A DNA stretch of 64,000 nucleotides, taken from the NCBI GenBank assembly GCA_029465975.1, contig CM055736.1:3321285-3385284 (forward strand). The letters run 5' to 3'. The notes beneath the pieces are model-generated. The model made no database searches. It was not told where the DNA came from and saw only the letters and a list, made by a program, of their open reading frames with translations. The DNA comes from Dallia pectoralis. Taxonomy: Eukaryota > Chordata > Actinopteri > Esociformes > Umbridae. Positions within the stretch are counted from its first letter, which is position 1; each line of letters starts with the position of its first letter. A program made the position numbers and the translations under genes. Below are positions 22,843 to 33,000 of the stretch, piece by piece.

Positions 22843-24435
22843 ATGTGTATGCTTCCCATCCCAACCATAGTGACTGCTCGGCGTCCATATAGACCTACGT
22901 TTTCCCGGATGCGCATTCGGTCCAATCTAACCACCCTTGTGTGCACCTCCTTTGCAGAGTACCTAATTTCGGGTAGTGTCTGGAACTGTCGATCGGCTGT
23001 CAACAAGACCGAATTCATCTCGGCTTACGCTGTCCTCCAAGACCTTGACTTTCTGGCCCTGACTGAGACGTGGATTATCCCCGAAAACACTGCTTCCTTG
23101 GCTGCCCTTTCGTCATCCAGCCATGTGTTTTCCCACAGTCCTAGAACTTCCGGTCGTCGTGGAGGCGGAACAGGGCTTCTCATTTCTGCTAAATGGAGAT
23201 TCTCTCCCTTCCCCCTCCCTCACCTTTCCCCTTCCTCGTTTGAATTCCATGCTGTCCGTGTGACGTTTCCATTCAATATTAATATAATTGTCCTCTACCG
23301 TCCACCGGGAGCCCCCGGGGTCTTTCTCGAAGAGCTCGACACCCTGATTAGCGAATTTCCCGATGACGAAACACCGCTTGTCCTGCTAGGTGACTTCAAC
23401 CTGCCAACGACCACATTCAACACCTTCTTAGGCTCATCCGTCCTACCCCTCCTCTCATCGTTCGGCCTCAGCCTCACCCAGTCAACGGCGACTCACATCG
23501 CAGGCAATGTGTTGGACCTCGTCTTCACCAGATGCTGCCCGCTGACCAACTTTAAGACCACACCCCTACCGCTATCGGACCACTTCCTAGTCTCATTTTC
23601 CCTCTCCCTCTCTTCTCGTGCATCATCAACTCCCAGCCTGGTGGTGGGTCGCATGAACACACGATCCCTCTCCCCATCTGATCTTGCCGCTTCTGTTCTT
23701 CCATCCCTCCCGTCTCCCGAATCCTTCTCCCTCCTGTCTACGGAATCTGCCTCTTCCACCCTTCTAGCATCACTGTCTACATCCTATGACTCGCTCTGCC
23801 CTCTCCTCCCGGCCAGCCCGAGCCGCACCTCCTGTGCCGTGGCTAAATGAAACCCTACCTAGCCACAAGAGAGAACTTCGTGCACCCGAGCGGGAATGGA
23901 GATCCACCAAAATTCTAAGCGACTTGGCTTCCCTCCAGTCCCTCCTCACGCCTTCAACTCTAATCTGACCATCGCTAAAGCTGCTTTCTATCACCGGAAA
24001 TTCCAGGACTCCGCTTCCAACCCTAAAAAGCTCTTCTCCACCTTCTCCACACTCCTCACCCCTCCTCCACCTCCTCCGTCATTGTCCCTTTCAGCTGACA
24101 ACTTTCTTACCCACTTTCAACAGAAAGTGGACAACATTCGAGCATCATTCACCCATCCGCCAGAAATCGCTATTTCCCCTCACACTGACTCTGTCCCTGG
24201 TCTGAGTTCCTTCTCCACGCTCGGTCCGGAAGACACCCTGCAACTGGTCCAATCCAGCCGTCCGACAACATGCCCGCTTGACCCTATCCCTTCCCCACTC
24301 CTCCAGTCCATCTCCACGGACCTTCTTCCATATCTCACATCTCTAATAAACACTTCTCTAACCTCAGGATGTGTCCCTTCTGTCTTCAAGATGGCCAGAG
24401 TGACTCCGCTCCTCAAGAAACCGTCTACAACATAA
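22843..24435 (+). pseudogene. L2-clade LINE: AP endonuclease and start of reverse transcriptase
   Basis: A 335-codon frame (22843-23850) holds an apurinic-type endonuclease. Visible motifs are SVWNCRSAVNK, LALTETWI (metal-binding Glu), RRGGGTGLLIS, IVLYRPPGAPG, VLLGDFNLP (Asp, Asn), GNVLDLVFTR and LPLSDHFLVSF (Asp-His). Frame then shifts near 23800 (PWLNETLPSHKRELRA) and again near 23945, reaching a frame (23896-24435) with KLFSTFSTLL, a proline run, and CPLDPIPSPLLQS and SGCVPSVFKMARVTPLLKKP, the N-terminal edge of the RT. The RT core and 3' end are missing; the copy stops at about 24435. Such elements nick DNA and copy their RNA at the target. This one is dead. Confidence 0.92.
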
Positions 24436-24625
24436 TATCACTGGCTAAGGATAAATTCTAAATTAATATTGGGAGGGTAATAAGAGAAGGCTCCACTTGG
24501 TTCGCCAATACGGTGAACAGCAGCTGAAATTAAAAGAATAATGGCAACATTAGCCTATGTACTCTGTCTCCAATTTGCATTTAAGATTTACTCACCAAGA
24601 TTAGGCACATCTTTCAGTGTAGGAT
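24436..24625. other. Short plain spacer
   Basis: No feature recognised between the L2 fragment and the Rex3 tail. Confidence 0.5.
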
Positions 24626-25925
24626 CTCTCTCATCTCATCTCATCTTCAACCTTCAATCGGGTCGCGGGGGTAGCAGCTCTAGCAGGGGACCCCAAACTT
24701 CCCTTTCCCGGGCAACATTAGCCAGCTCTGACTGGGGAATCCCGAGGCGTTCCCAGGCCAGTGTGGGCAGATATAATCTCTCCACCTAGTCCTGGGTCTT
24801 CCCCGAGGTCTCCTCCCAGCTGGACGTGCCTGGAACACCTCTCTAGGGAGGAGCCCAGGTGGCATTCGTACAAGATGCCCGAACCACCTCAACTGGCTCC
24901 TTTCTACGCAAAGGAGCAGCGGCTCTACTCCGAGTTCCTCTCGGATGACTGAGCTTCTCACTCTATCCCTAAGGGAGAGGCCAGCCACCTTTCTGAGAAA
25001 ACCCATTTTGTCCGCTTGTACCCGCAATCTCGTTCTTTCGGTCATGACCCAGCTTTCATGACCGTAGGTGAGGGTAGGAACAAAGATTGACCGGTAGATC
25101 GAGAGCTTTGCCTTTCGGCTCAGCTCTCTTTTCGTCACAACGGTGCGGTGAAGCGAATGCAACACCGCCCCCGCTGCTCCGATCCTCCGACCAATCTCCC
25201 GCTCCATTGTTCCCTCACTCGCGAACAAGACCCCGAGGTACTTGAACTCCTTCACTTGGAGTAAGGACTCATTCCCTACCCGGAGTAGGCACTCCACCGG
25301 TTTCCTGCTGAGAGTCATGGCCTCAGATTTAGAGGTGCTAACCCTCATCCCAGCCGCTTCACACTCGGCTGCGAACCGATCCAGTGAGTGCTGAAGGTCA
25401 CCGACCGATGAGGCCATCAGGACCACATCATCCGCAAAAAGCAGTGATGTGACCATCAGCCCACCGAACGGGAACCCCTCCCTCCCATGACTACGCCTTG
25501 ATATCCTGTCCATGAATATTACAAACAGGATTGCTGACAAAGCGCAGCCCTGGCGGAGGCCAACCCCCACCGGGAACGAATCCGACTTACTGCCGAGGAC
25601 ACGGACACAGCTCATGCTTTGAGCGTACAGAGATTGGATGGCCCTGAGAAGAGACCCCCTCACCCCATACTCCCGCAGCACCTCCCACAAAAGATCCCGG
25701 GGTACCCGGTCATACGCATTATCCAGATCCACAAAACACATGTAGACTGGATGGGCATACTCCCAGGCCCCCTCCAGGATCCTTGCGAGAGTAAAAAGCT
25801 GGTCCGTGGTTCCCCGGCCAGGACGAAAACCGCATTGTTCCTCTTCAATCTGAGGTTCGACTATTGGCCGAACCCTCCTTTCCAGCACTTTGGAGTACAC
25901 TTTACCAGGGAGGCTGAGGAGTGTG
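24626..25925 (-). mobile_element. Rex3-like (RTE clade) LINE, 5' truncated
   Basis: About 1.3 kb on the minus strand. The 3' end is a short GATGA-type tandem (TCTCATCTCATCTCATC on the plus strand, 24627-24645), as in RTE-clade elements. The 5' end is lost near 25925, where the translated match starts at LLSLPGKVYSKVLERRVRPI. Absence of a 3' UTR between coding end and tail fits RTE elements. The long open frame indicates a young insertion compared with its neighbours. Confidence 0.9.
24680..25900 (-). pseudogene. Rex3-like reverse transcriptase, C-terminal two thirds
   Basis: A 406-codon open frame without internal stops. Motifs in order: EEQCGFRPGRGTTDQLFTL, CFVDLDNAYDRVP (first catalytic Asp), GLRQGCALSAILF, SLLFADDVVLMAS (the FADD active site), MRVSTSKSEAM, EFKYLGVLF, and the thumb/C-terminal RSQLRWFGHLVRMPPG and GRPRTRWRDY. 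Translation is open to the truncated 5' end and uses no genuine start. Near 24770 a small indel shifts frame: the expected ending with LAWERLGIPQSELANVARE and LLELLPPRPD lies in another frame. The upstream endonuclease is missing, so it cannot move by itself. Confidence 0.92.
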
Positions 25926-27305
25926 TAGGATAAGTATGTAATCCCCAGTATATGGGTTCAGCCAGTCCTGCGCTCTAATGGTGGGTCCAGCAGCACTGAT
26001 TGGCCACTGGCAGGTGTTGAACAGCTTCATGCCTTTACAGCCACGAATTCTTTGTCATTTTATGTCATATTTTTAGAGACTGTCAATTTTTTTTGCATTT
26101 GGCATAACCCACCGGTTAATTTTTTTCATTAAAAGTGAGATTTTTTATCTTTTGGCAGGTGCAACCAAATGTAATCGCCACAGTCCTGCCTGCGCGTTTC
26201 ACCTCCTCAGCATCCATTATTACGCTAAATGAGACGCATAACCTGACCACTCATTCACCGGGCAACCCGGAGCGCAAGAGACGAGCCCGAACCGAGCCCG
26301 AGTCTAATGATATACATTAAGACCGAACCCTAAACGAGCCGTCGGGTCCCGACGGGTCGGGTTCAGGCAAAGATCTTCAGCTCTAGTGCGCCCTTCCCCT
26401 GATACAGCGTTCACAGAACGAGTGATAAAATACCATGCATCCTTTTTGTATTTGATTTTCCAACCACTACTGACGCTGCTAGTGCTAAATATTACATATT
26501 TTCGACTGTTCACTTCTTGCATAAGTATTTCCACTTCTGAACAACTGAATTTTTTTTTTCTTTTGGCCTTTACATTTTCGTTTCGGCATTTTTGCATTCT
26601 CCACATTTTTACGATGAGTTTCCACTCCGCCCTGCAGTTTAATGCCCTTTTATGGGAAATACCGGGGCGTTTACCTATGCTAATTAGGAACAACAGACAC
26701 GCGCTTTCAATTTACGAAGACGTGGTATTCATCATTATAGGAACGTAGATGCGAACCATTATGCACTTTAAGAATACGTTCGTGAATTTGAGTAAGACTT
26801 TTCTTAGGACCTTTCTTAGGAACAAATTTAAGAAATAACTTAGGAAAACATTGAAGAATATGGCCCTGTGTGTGATTGCTGGCTTGCAGCAGGTAGGCTT
26901 ATATCTCGCACTGATACTGGTAGTATTCAATTCAAAGTTGAGTAAATCAATTAGGCCCCATCCTGTGCAACCCTCAAGCTTTTCCCGGCCATTCTATTAT
27001 CACAAGTCTGTTGATCACAGACAGATAAAACAAAGCAGTATTGCTGGGGCCAGGGAAAAAGACAGTCCATTTTGTTTTTGCTTTCAGTAGGAGGCGAGCC
27101 AGAAAATAATTTGCTGTTGTCTAGCATTATTTAAAACAAAAAGCCTCTCGCAGTGCTTGAAGTCAGGCAGCAGAAGTGGAGATCTGAGCGCCAGTGCAGA
27201 CAATGATTCTGCCTCTGTGTATCTGAATGGACTCTTTGTGGTGACTTCTGAGGGCTTTCTTTTTTTTCAGCCGTTTGAAGCACTCTCTTTCGATTTATTT
27301 TTCTT
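25926..27305. other. Plain sequence with a possible transposon end
   Basis: Around 26290-26384 there is a GC-rich stretch with CGGGTCCCGACGGGTCGGG, leading to GCAAAGATCTTCAGCTCTAG, which resembles a hAT-type terminal region seen in fish repeats. The partner end was not found. Otherwise no gene is supported; a 120-codon plus frame (26386-26748) is T-rich and without motifs. Confidence 0.4.
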
Positions 27306-27309
27306 TTTC

Positions 27310-27313
27310 CCTT

Positions 27314-27348
<35 letters not shown>

Positions 27349-27352
27349 TTAT
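27310..27352. repeat. CT microsatellite
   Basis: TCTCTC run with a few TTC interruptions. It opens low-complexity frames on both strands. Confidence 0.95.
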
Positions 27353-27582
27353 TCCCTTCTCCTTCAAATGGCTGTCCTCAGGGACCTCGCAGGGAGTGGA
27401 GAGGAGTGAGATGTGGCCTTCCAACCTTTGCTCCCTCCGTCTCTGCAGCCGGACAAACGCATACGGGGCCCTGGGCCTAGCCCAGGAAAGGGAAGTATTG
27501 TTCACACCTCTGCGCATGCTTTGTCACAAGCTTGTTATGTTTCCTTCCTTTTATCCCTTACCGCTTCCTTTGTTGCACTCAC

Positions 27583-27614
27583 TCGTTCACTCTCTCTCTC
27601 TCTCTCTCTCTCTG
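27583..27614. repeat. CT microsatellite
   Basis: A pure CTCTCT run of about 30 bases. Confidence 0.95.
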
Positions 27615-30600
27615 ACTCTATCCGGAATGACGGCCAAAGAAAAACAAGAACAACGACACAGTCCCCTCATATCAATTTCTCCTCTGTTACAATTCCCCAG
27701 TGAGTGACAGAAAGAAAGCCAGTAAGAGGCACTGAGAGAAACAGAGAGAATGAGTAAAGCCAGGAAGGGAGGACGTGAAAGTGTACAGTTCTGATTGCAA
27801 CTATTGCCAGAGAGAGGAGAGGGGAATGTATTGTAGAAGTGCTGCCCAGAGCGGTACTGCCGGTCCAGGGTTTGTTTACTCTGCTGTCCCCCTGATCCGG
27901 AGGAGAACCCGGCTAGGCAGGTCTGCGTCCGCCGTAGAGATAGCACCCCTTCTCCTCTCCTTCTCTCCTCCTCTGCGCCTCTGGTTGCTTCCAGAATGTG
28001 GTTCCCTGATATAAAAAATGCTTTCCCCCGCGGAATACAAATTGCTATTCTCTGAATTTTTCAGAAGAGGAAATGTGATGAATAAATCTCATTTTAGAGG
28101 TCTGCCTCACCCTTCTATGCACGGTGGTAACCTCAAGCGCTTTTTTGCTAACAGCGCTACAGTTTGCCAGGGAGATGTACCCGGCTGCCTGGGACTGGAC
28201 GGATTTGGGCTGCAGAATGGATTAATAGTATAAATAATTTTACGGGCGGATATTGCTAAGATCATATCCGCTTGAAATTTCTCATTAGTATTTTTACTGT
28301 CTGACTACAATGATCGGCAAGTGATATTAAAGTGTGGTTTGGATAGAGTGGAAATTAGATCTTTCCTCTTTCGACAGGAGACAACTGGTTGGAATTTAAA
28401 TACTATTCTTTTACAATTAGAGAAAAATATCCATGGAACTGTTCCATTCAATTCACCAAAGATATTTGCATAACCCTTTTTAGAATATCCACGGTTTAGT
28501 GTTTTCTGATAACTAGACGGACGATGAAATGGCATTGTGGATGTTCAATAAGCCTTGAAGATCCTTCTCAAGTGTACTTTACTAGTCTATGGCCTCGTGA
28601 CTCTTCTGAAGTACCCAAATGGACCGGCGTAATATCCTGAGGGAGTCCTAATGCTCCCTGGGCTGCTCCAAAAACCTAAAAATATGTTGGTGTATAAATA
28701 ATCGGACGTTTTCAGCAATGACTCAAGAGTAAGACTTGTGTTACCAGTGTGTGTACTCTCTGCTCTACAGCCGGGGGCTCAGACTGGGGCTGAGGTTACA
28801 TAAGGTTTACTGCTACCGTCAGAAGGGCCCAAATGGCACGGAATAGGGTGCAATACTGCAATAGTACGCTTATGCAGTCTGTCATAGTGAGAAACATCCC
28901 GGATTTGTTCCCACTCGATTTCTGCCTGGTTACGCTGAGAAAGTAACGCACCTTCAAACTAACCGCCACACCGTTTAAAAATGAACAAATCGACTAAACG
29001 TCAACAAGGGCCCATTCATTTACCGGGCCATTGTGTCAATTAGCCTAGTATCTACCGGTAGTCCTTCATCCAGGGATGTCTACTGCCTTGCTCTCTCTTG
29101 GTGACACTCGGCTCCCCCGGGAGAGTAGAACGAGCGGGGCACCTCCCTCCCCCCGTTTATTTTCAGTGCATGGCATTATTACTCCACGTGCACAAATCCA
29201 CACTGGTGCACTGAGTTGCATCACCATAACCTGCGGGAGGAAGTCTTCTATTTGCGAAGAAATTAAGGAGCTCATAGAACTGCAGAGCGGGGGGGGGGGC
29301 TATGGGGTTTAGCCTGGAGGCGTAAAAAACAAAAACATGCAGATGAAAAGGATTGTGTGTGTGTGAGTCCTAGCCACCACGTGCAGTTCTCTACATTCCA
29401 GGCACTGAAGGGTAATTATTATAGGTTAACTTTGTGAACATTCCAGGCACTTTAAGGGAATTGAAAGGATGCATTCTAATATTTAAGCTGTAGGTAAAGT
29501 GGTAGTTAAACCATTCCGCGGGCTACTGCGAGCATGCCGGGTCTGAAACCGAGATGCCCGAGGGAGGGTCAGCGCAGAATGTGGATGAACATAAATGCTG
29601 GTTACATGTTTTTTCCACACAGATCCAGGGTCAGAGCACCCATGCCCTGACATTTACCATTCCAGTCTAAAAGGCGAATCGGACCATCATTAACTGAAAA
29701 TATCTAGACGGTGGTGAGTCTTTGATCCTGCAGCTAGTTGCGGGGGTCACGCCAAGTGTTAAGTAGTACTACTGAAGCGTTCGATATATGTAGCTGTAGA
29801 CGGTGTTAAAAGCAGTGATTACGGCAGACCAGGGCCGCGTTTTACCCTCTGTGTATTATCTGTGAAGGAAAGGCTTCTAATGGATCGTTTAGACGTTGGA
29901 TGTTGAGGATTACTAACGTCTAGGGGAAATAACCCGTCTCGGAGTTAACCCTGCCGACATCCACAAATAGCTCTCCCCGAGGTATCTGTGAGTGGCTTTT
30001 CTCGCCTCCTGTTTGACGGCGTATTCGATGGTGGTAAATCTTTTCTCTGTATCTGTGTGAAACGAGAGCGTGTCTACGTGTGCATGTAACAGTTCGCGCT
30101 GGTCATAGCTGCTCTTCGGAGCCACGGGGAAGGGGGGGTCCTGGGTAAATGATGTCAGCGCTCGCAGACAAGGCATCTCTGAAGTATTACTGACAGAGTT
30201 TAGCCGGCCCTCCTGAGGCCTAACTCTAATGACTTGGTAATTGACTGATAGTTAATACCCAACCAAACGTTACCGCGCACCCCGGGGAATCAGACTGACG
30301 AATAGGGTTAATATGGCATCGGTACTCAGGAAGGCTGTCTGAGCTTGAAACGCCTGCACTCACACAGAGATGCACACACACACACACACGTGCAATCACA
30401 CACAGAGATGTACACACACGTGCCACACATGTTGAATAATTACTTCTGAATCGCCATTTGCTATTGGCTCTGATAGCTTAGTTGATATAATAAGTATGAA
30501 CCCTTTCCCCAGGCTGCTACGGGCAACTCTTTATCTTGGCAACAGGCATGTAATTGCTTCAATATGTTGTATATGGCAATAAAACAATAGCAGGGCTGTT

Positions 30601-30735
30601 GCTATTGGCTGAGAGAGGACAGGCACACTGATGAGTTGTCTGGTGAAGCACCACTCAGGGGATCTCTCGTTCTCCTACCCTTTCCTTCTCTCGTTTCAAC
30701 CTTCTCTTTTTGTCGAGTTCCTCTGAGAAAGACAC
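27615..30735. other. Plain sequence, no gene seen
   Basis: No exon, RNA or transposon core is supported. At 28828-28880 AAATGGCAC, GGAATAGGGTGC and a TAGTACGC stretch recall a short DNA-transposon remnant frequent in salmon-like fish, also glimpsed at about 38325-38402. A CA tract sits at 30358-30420 and a G run at 29288-29298. Confidence 0.5.
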
Positions 30736-30747
30736 GATATCCCCTCT

Positions 30748-30760
30748 CTGTCTCTCTCTC

Positions 30761-30792
<32 letters not shown>
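30748..30792. repeat. TCTCTCTG microsatellite
   Basis: Five or so copies of an 8-bp CTGTCTCT unit. Confidence 0.95.
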
Positions 30793-30793
<1 letters not shown>

Positions 30794-30999
30794 TGTATAC
30801 AGTTTTGTAGCCGCAGACTGATCAGAGTGACCATGATGGCTCTTGTCCACTCTTGAAAGCATCTTTGCAATTGGTGTGTCTGAACTGGACCTTGGAACAG
30901 TGGATGACGTTTGCCTGGTTTGATTAGTCCTGTTTTCTTTCACATTCTGTGGATGGCCATGGATGTGCCCGCTGTTTATTTAGGGAAGTGATGCCACCG

Positions 31000-31117
31000 G
31001 GATGCACTCTGGGAAGACAACACGTTGTTGTCGGGAGTTTGATGCTCTGGGCAATGTTCTGCTGGGAAACCCTGTGGATGTTAATCTGACACGTGCCAGC
31101 TACCTAAACATTGATAC
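31000..31117 (+). pseudogene. Tc1/mariner transposase fragment 1
   Basis: Reads GNPVDVNLTRASYLNIDTDQ and on into VHPFMLMVFPNG at the start of the array, the segment before the second catalytic Asp in this transposase group. It has a short deletion after GCTGGGAAACC, where several codons expected in the family are missing. Confidence 0.75.
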
Positions 31118-31547
31118 AGACCAGGTTCACCCCTTCATGTTGATGGTATTCCCTAATGGCAGACCAGGTATACCCCTTCATGGTGATGGTATTCCCTAAT
31201 GACAGACCAGGTACACCCCTTCATGGTGATGGTATTCTCTAATGACAGACCAGGTACACCCCTTCATGGTGATGGTATTCCCTAATGGCAGACCAGGTAC
31301 ACCCCTTCATGGTGATGGTATTCCCTAATGGCAGACCAGGTATACCCCTTCATGGTGATGGTATTCCCTAATGACAGACCAGGTACACCCCTTCATGGTG
31401 ATGGTATTCTCTAATGACAGACCAGGTACACCCCTTCATGGTGATGGTATTCCCTAATGACAGACCATGTACACCCCTTCATGGTGATGGTATTCCCTAA
31501 TGACAGACCAGGTACACCCATTCATGGTGATGGTATTCTCTAGTGGC
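31118..31547 (+). repeat. 43-bp minisatellite inside a transposase relic, 10 copies
   Basis: Unit starts (AGACCAGGT) fall at 31118, 31161, 31204, 31247, 31290, 31333, 31376, 31419, 31462 and 31505, exactly 43 bp apart. The unit carries ACCCCTTCATGGTGATGG and TATTCCCTAATG, the codons for the transposase block HPFM..VFPN. After the last unit the transposase resumes with GGCAGTGGCCTCTTTCAGC. 43 is not a multiple of three, so the expansion destroyed the reading frame. Confidence 0.97.
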
Positions 31548-31741
31548 AGTGGCCTCTTTCAGCTAGTTAACGCACCCCGCCACACTGCACGCATTGTTTG
31601 AAAATGGTTTGAGGAACATGATGAAGAGTTTAAGATGTTGTCTTGGTCTCCGAATTTCCCAGATTTAAATTCAATTGAACATCTGTGGGATGTGCTGGAC
31701 CCACAAGTTCAATCCACATAGACCCCACATCGCAACTTATA
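31548..31741 (+). pseudogene. Tc1/mariner transposase fragment 2
   Basis: Encodes the SGLFQ stretch, then the region with APRHTARIV, WFEEHDEEFKMLSWSPNFPD and LNSIEHLWDVLDP, matching the PDLNPIEHLWDVL catalytic block. The Asp expected in QQDNAP is lost (the sequence reads CAGCTAGTTAACGCACC). It continues without a break into the 48-bp array. Confidence 0.85.
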
Positions 31742-32320
31742 GGATCTGCTGCTAATGTCATGGTGCCAGATACCACAGGACACCTTCAGGGATCTGCTGC
31801 TAATGTCTTGGTGCCAGATACCACAGGACACATTCAGGGATCTGCTGGTAATGTCGTGGTGCCAGATACCACAGGACACGTTCAGGGATCTGTTGCTAAT
31901 GTCTTGGTACCAGATACCACAAGACACCTTCCGGGAACTTCTGCTGGTAATGTCATGGTTCCAGATACCACAGGACACCTTCAGGGATCTGTTGCTAATG
32001 TTTTGGTACCAGATACCACAGGACACCTTCAGGTTTCTGCTGCTAATGTCTTGGTGCCAGATACCACAGGACACCGTAAGGGATCTGCTGCTAATTTCTT
32101 AGTGCCAGATACCACAGGACACCTTCAGGGGTCTGCTGCTAATGTCTTAGTGCCAGATACCACAGGACACCTTCAGGGATTTGCTGTTAATGTCATGGTG
32201 ACAGATACCACAGGACACCTTCAGGGATCTGCTGCTAATGTCTTGGTGTCAGATACCACAGTACACCTTCAGGGATTTGCTGCTAATGTCTTGGTACCAG
32301 ACACCACAGGACACATCCAG
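31742..32320 (+). repeat. 48-bp minisatellite inside the same transposase relic, 12 copies
   Basis: 579 bp equals twelve 48-bp units plus one 3-bp insertion (near 31936). The unit runs from GGATCTGCTGCTAATGTC through TGCCAGATACCACAGGACAC to CTTCAG, which in frame encodes the transposase segment DLLLMSWCQIPQDTFR. 48 is a multiple of three, so frames stay open: a 251-codon frame in another register crosses it but is not a gene. After the last unit the transposase resumes as GGCTCTTGTAGAATCCATG. Confidence 0.97.
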
Positions 32321-32345
32321 GGCTCTTGTAGAATCCATGTTTTAA

Positions 32346-32717
32346 TGGGTAATATATATATAAATACATATGCTGTATGTGCAGTGCAATGCAGCAAATG
32401 TATACTTGATGCATTAAGCTTGCAGCGTAAGGCCACTTGAGGCTTTTAACTGAAGCATAATAGACTGTAGAAAGTCATAGAATACCTCCAGCCTTTATAC
32501 TTGAAATACATGTCGCTTCCTGCCCCCGCATTTGTTGGCATAGCTCTGAAAAGAACAGGTCAATGTGCCATAAAACATCATATACAATGTCTTTAGACCT
32601 TGTCAACAACCTTCTTTATTCATGCATCAATTCCTTTTTTTCTTTATTCACTACGTGTCTCAGAGTCACGGAGTTTACAGGGCATTGTGAAAATCTCTGT
32701 TGGATGAGTCACACGTT
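32346..32717. other. Plain sequence
   Basis: No recognised feature between the transposase relic and the 27-bp array. Confidence 0.6.
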
Positions 32718-33000
32718 ATGGCTGCTGCATTATAACAAAACAAAATGGCTGCTGCATAATAATAAAACAAAATGGCTGCTGCATTATAACAAAACAAGAT
32801 GGCTGCTGCATTATACCAAAACAAAATGGCTGCTGCATTATAACAAAACAAAATGGCTGCTGCATAATAAGAAACCAAAATGGCTGCTGCATTATAACAA
32901 AACAAAATGGCTGCTGCATAATAACAAAACAAAATAGCTGCTGCATTTTAACAAAACAAAATGGCTGCTGCATTATACCAAAACAAAATGGGCTTCTGCA
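32718..33000. repeat. 27-bp minisatellite, about 10.5 copies
   Basis: ATGGCTGCTGCATTATAACA recurs every 27 bases (32718, 32745, 32772 and so on to 32988). Variants include CATAATAA and CATTATACC. The period is nine codons, so several frames are open (KWLLHYNKT repeats and their reverse), but no flanking gene supports coding. Confidence 0.97.

Larger units (their letters stand above)
30998..32345 (+). mobile_element. Tc1/mariner-type transposon relic swollen by two internal minisatellites
   Basis: Three separated pieces of one transposase run in the correct order. They are 30998-31117 (GGATGCACTCTGGGAAGA, then GCTCTGGGCAATGTTCTGCT), 31548-31741 and 32321-32345. Between them lie a 43-bp array and a 48-bp array whose unit sequences are themselves the expected transposase segments. 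In an ordinary copy each unit should occur once. Removing the extra units would leave about 0.4 kb of transposase. Terminal inverted repeats were not found, so the relic is truncated at both ends. Confidence 0.85.

Noticed and set aside
31685..32440. 251-codon frame over the 48-bp array as a novel repeat protein
   Set aside because: The array derives from a transposase read in another frame; the open frame follows from the 48-bp period.
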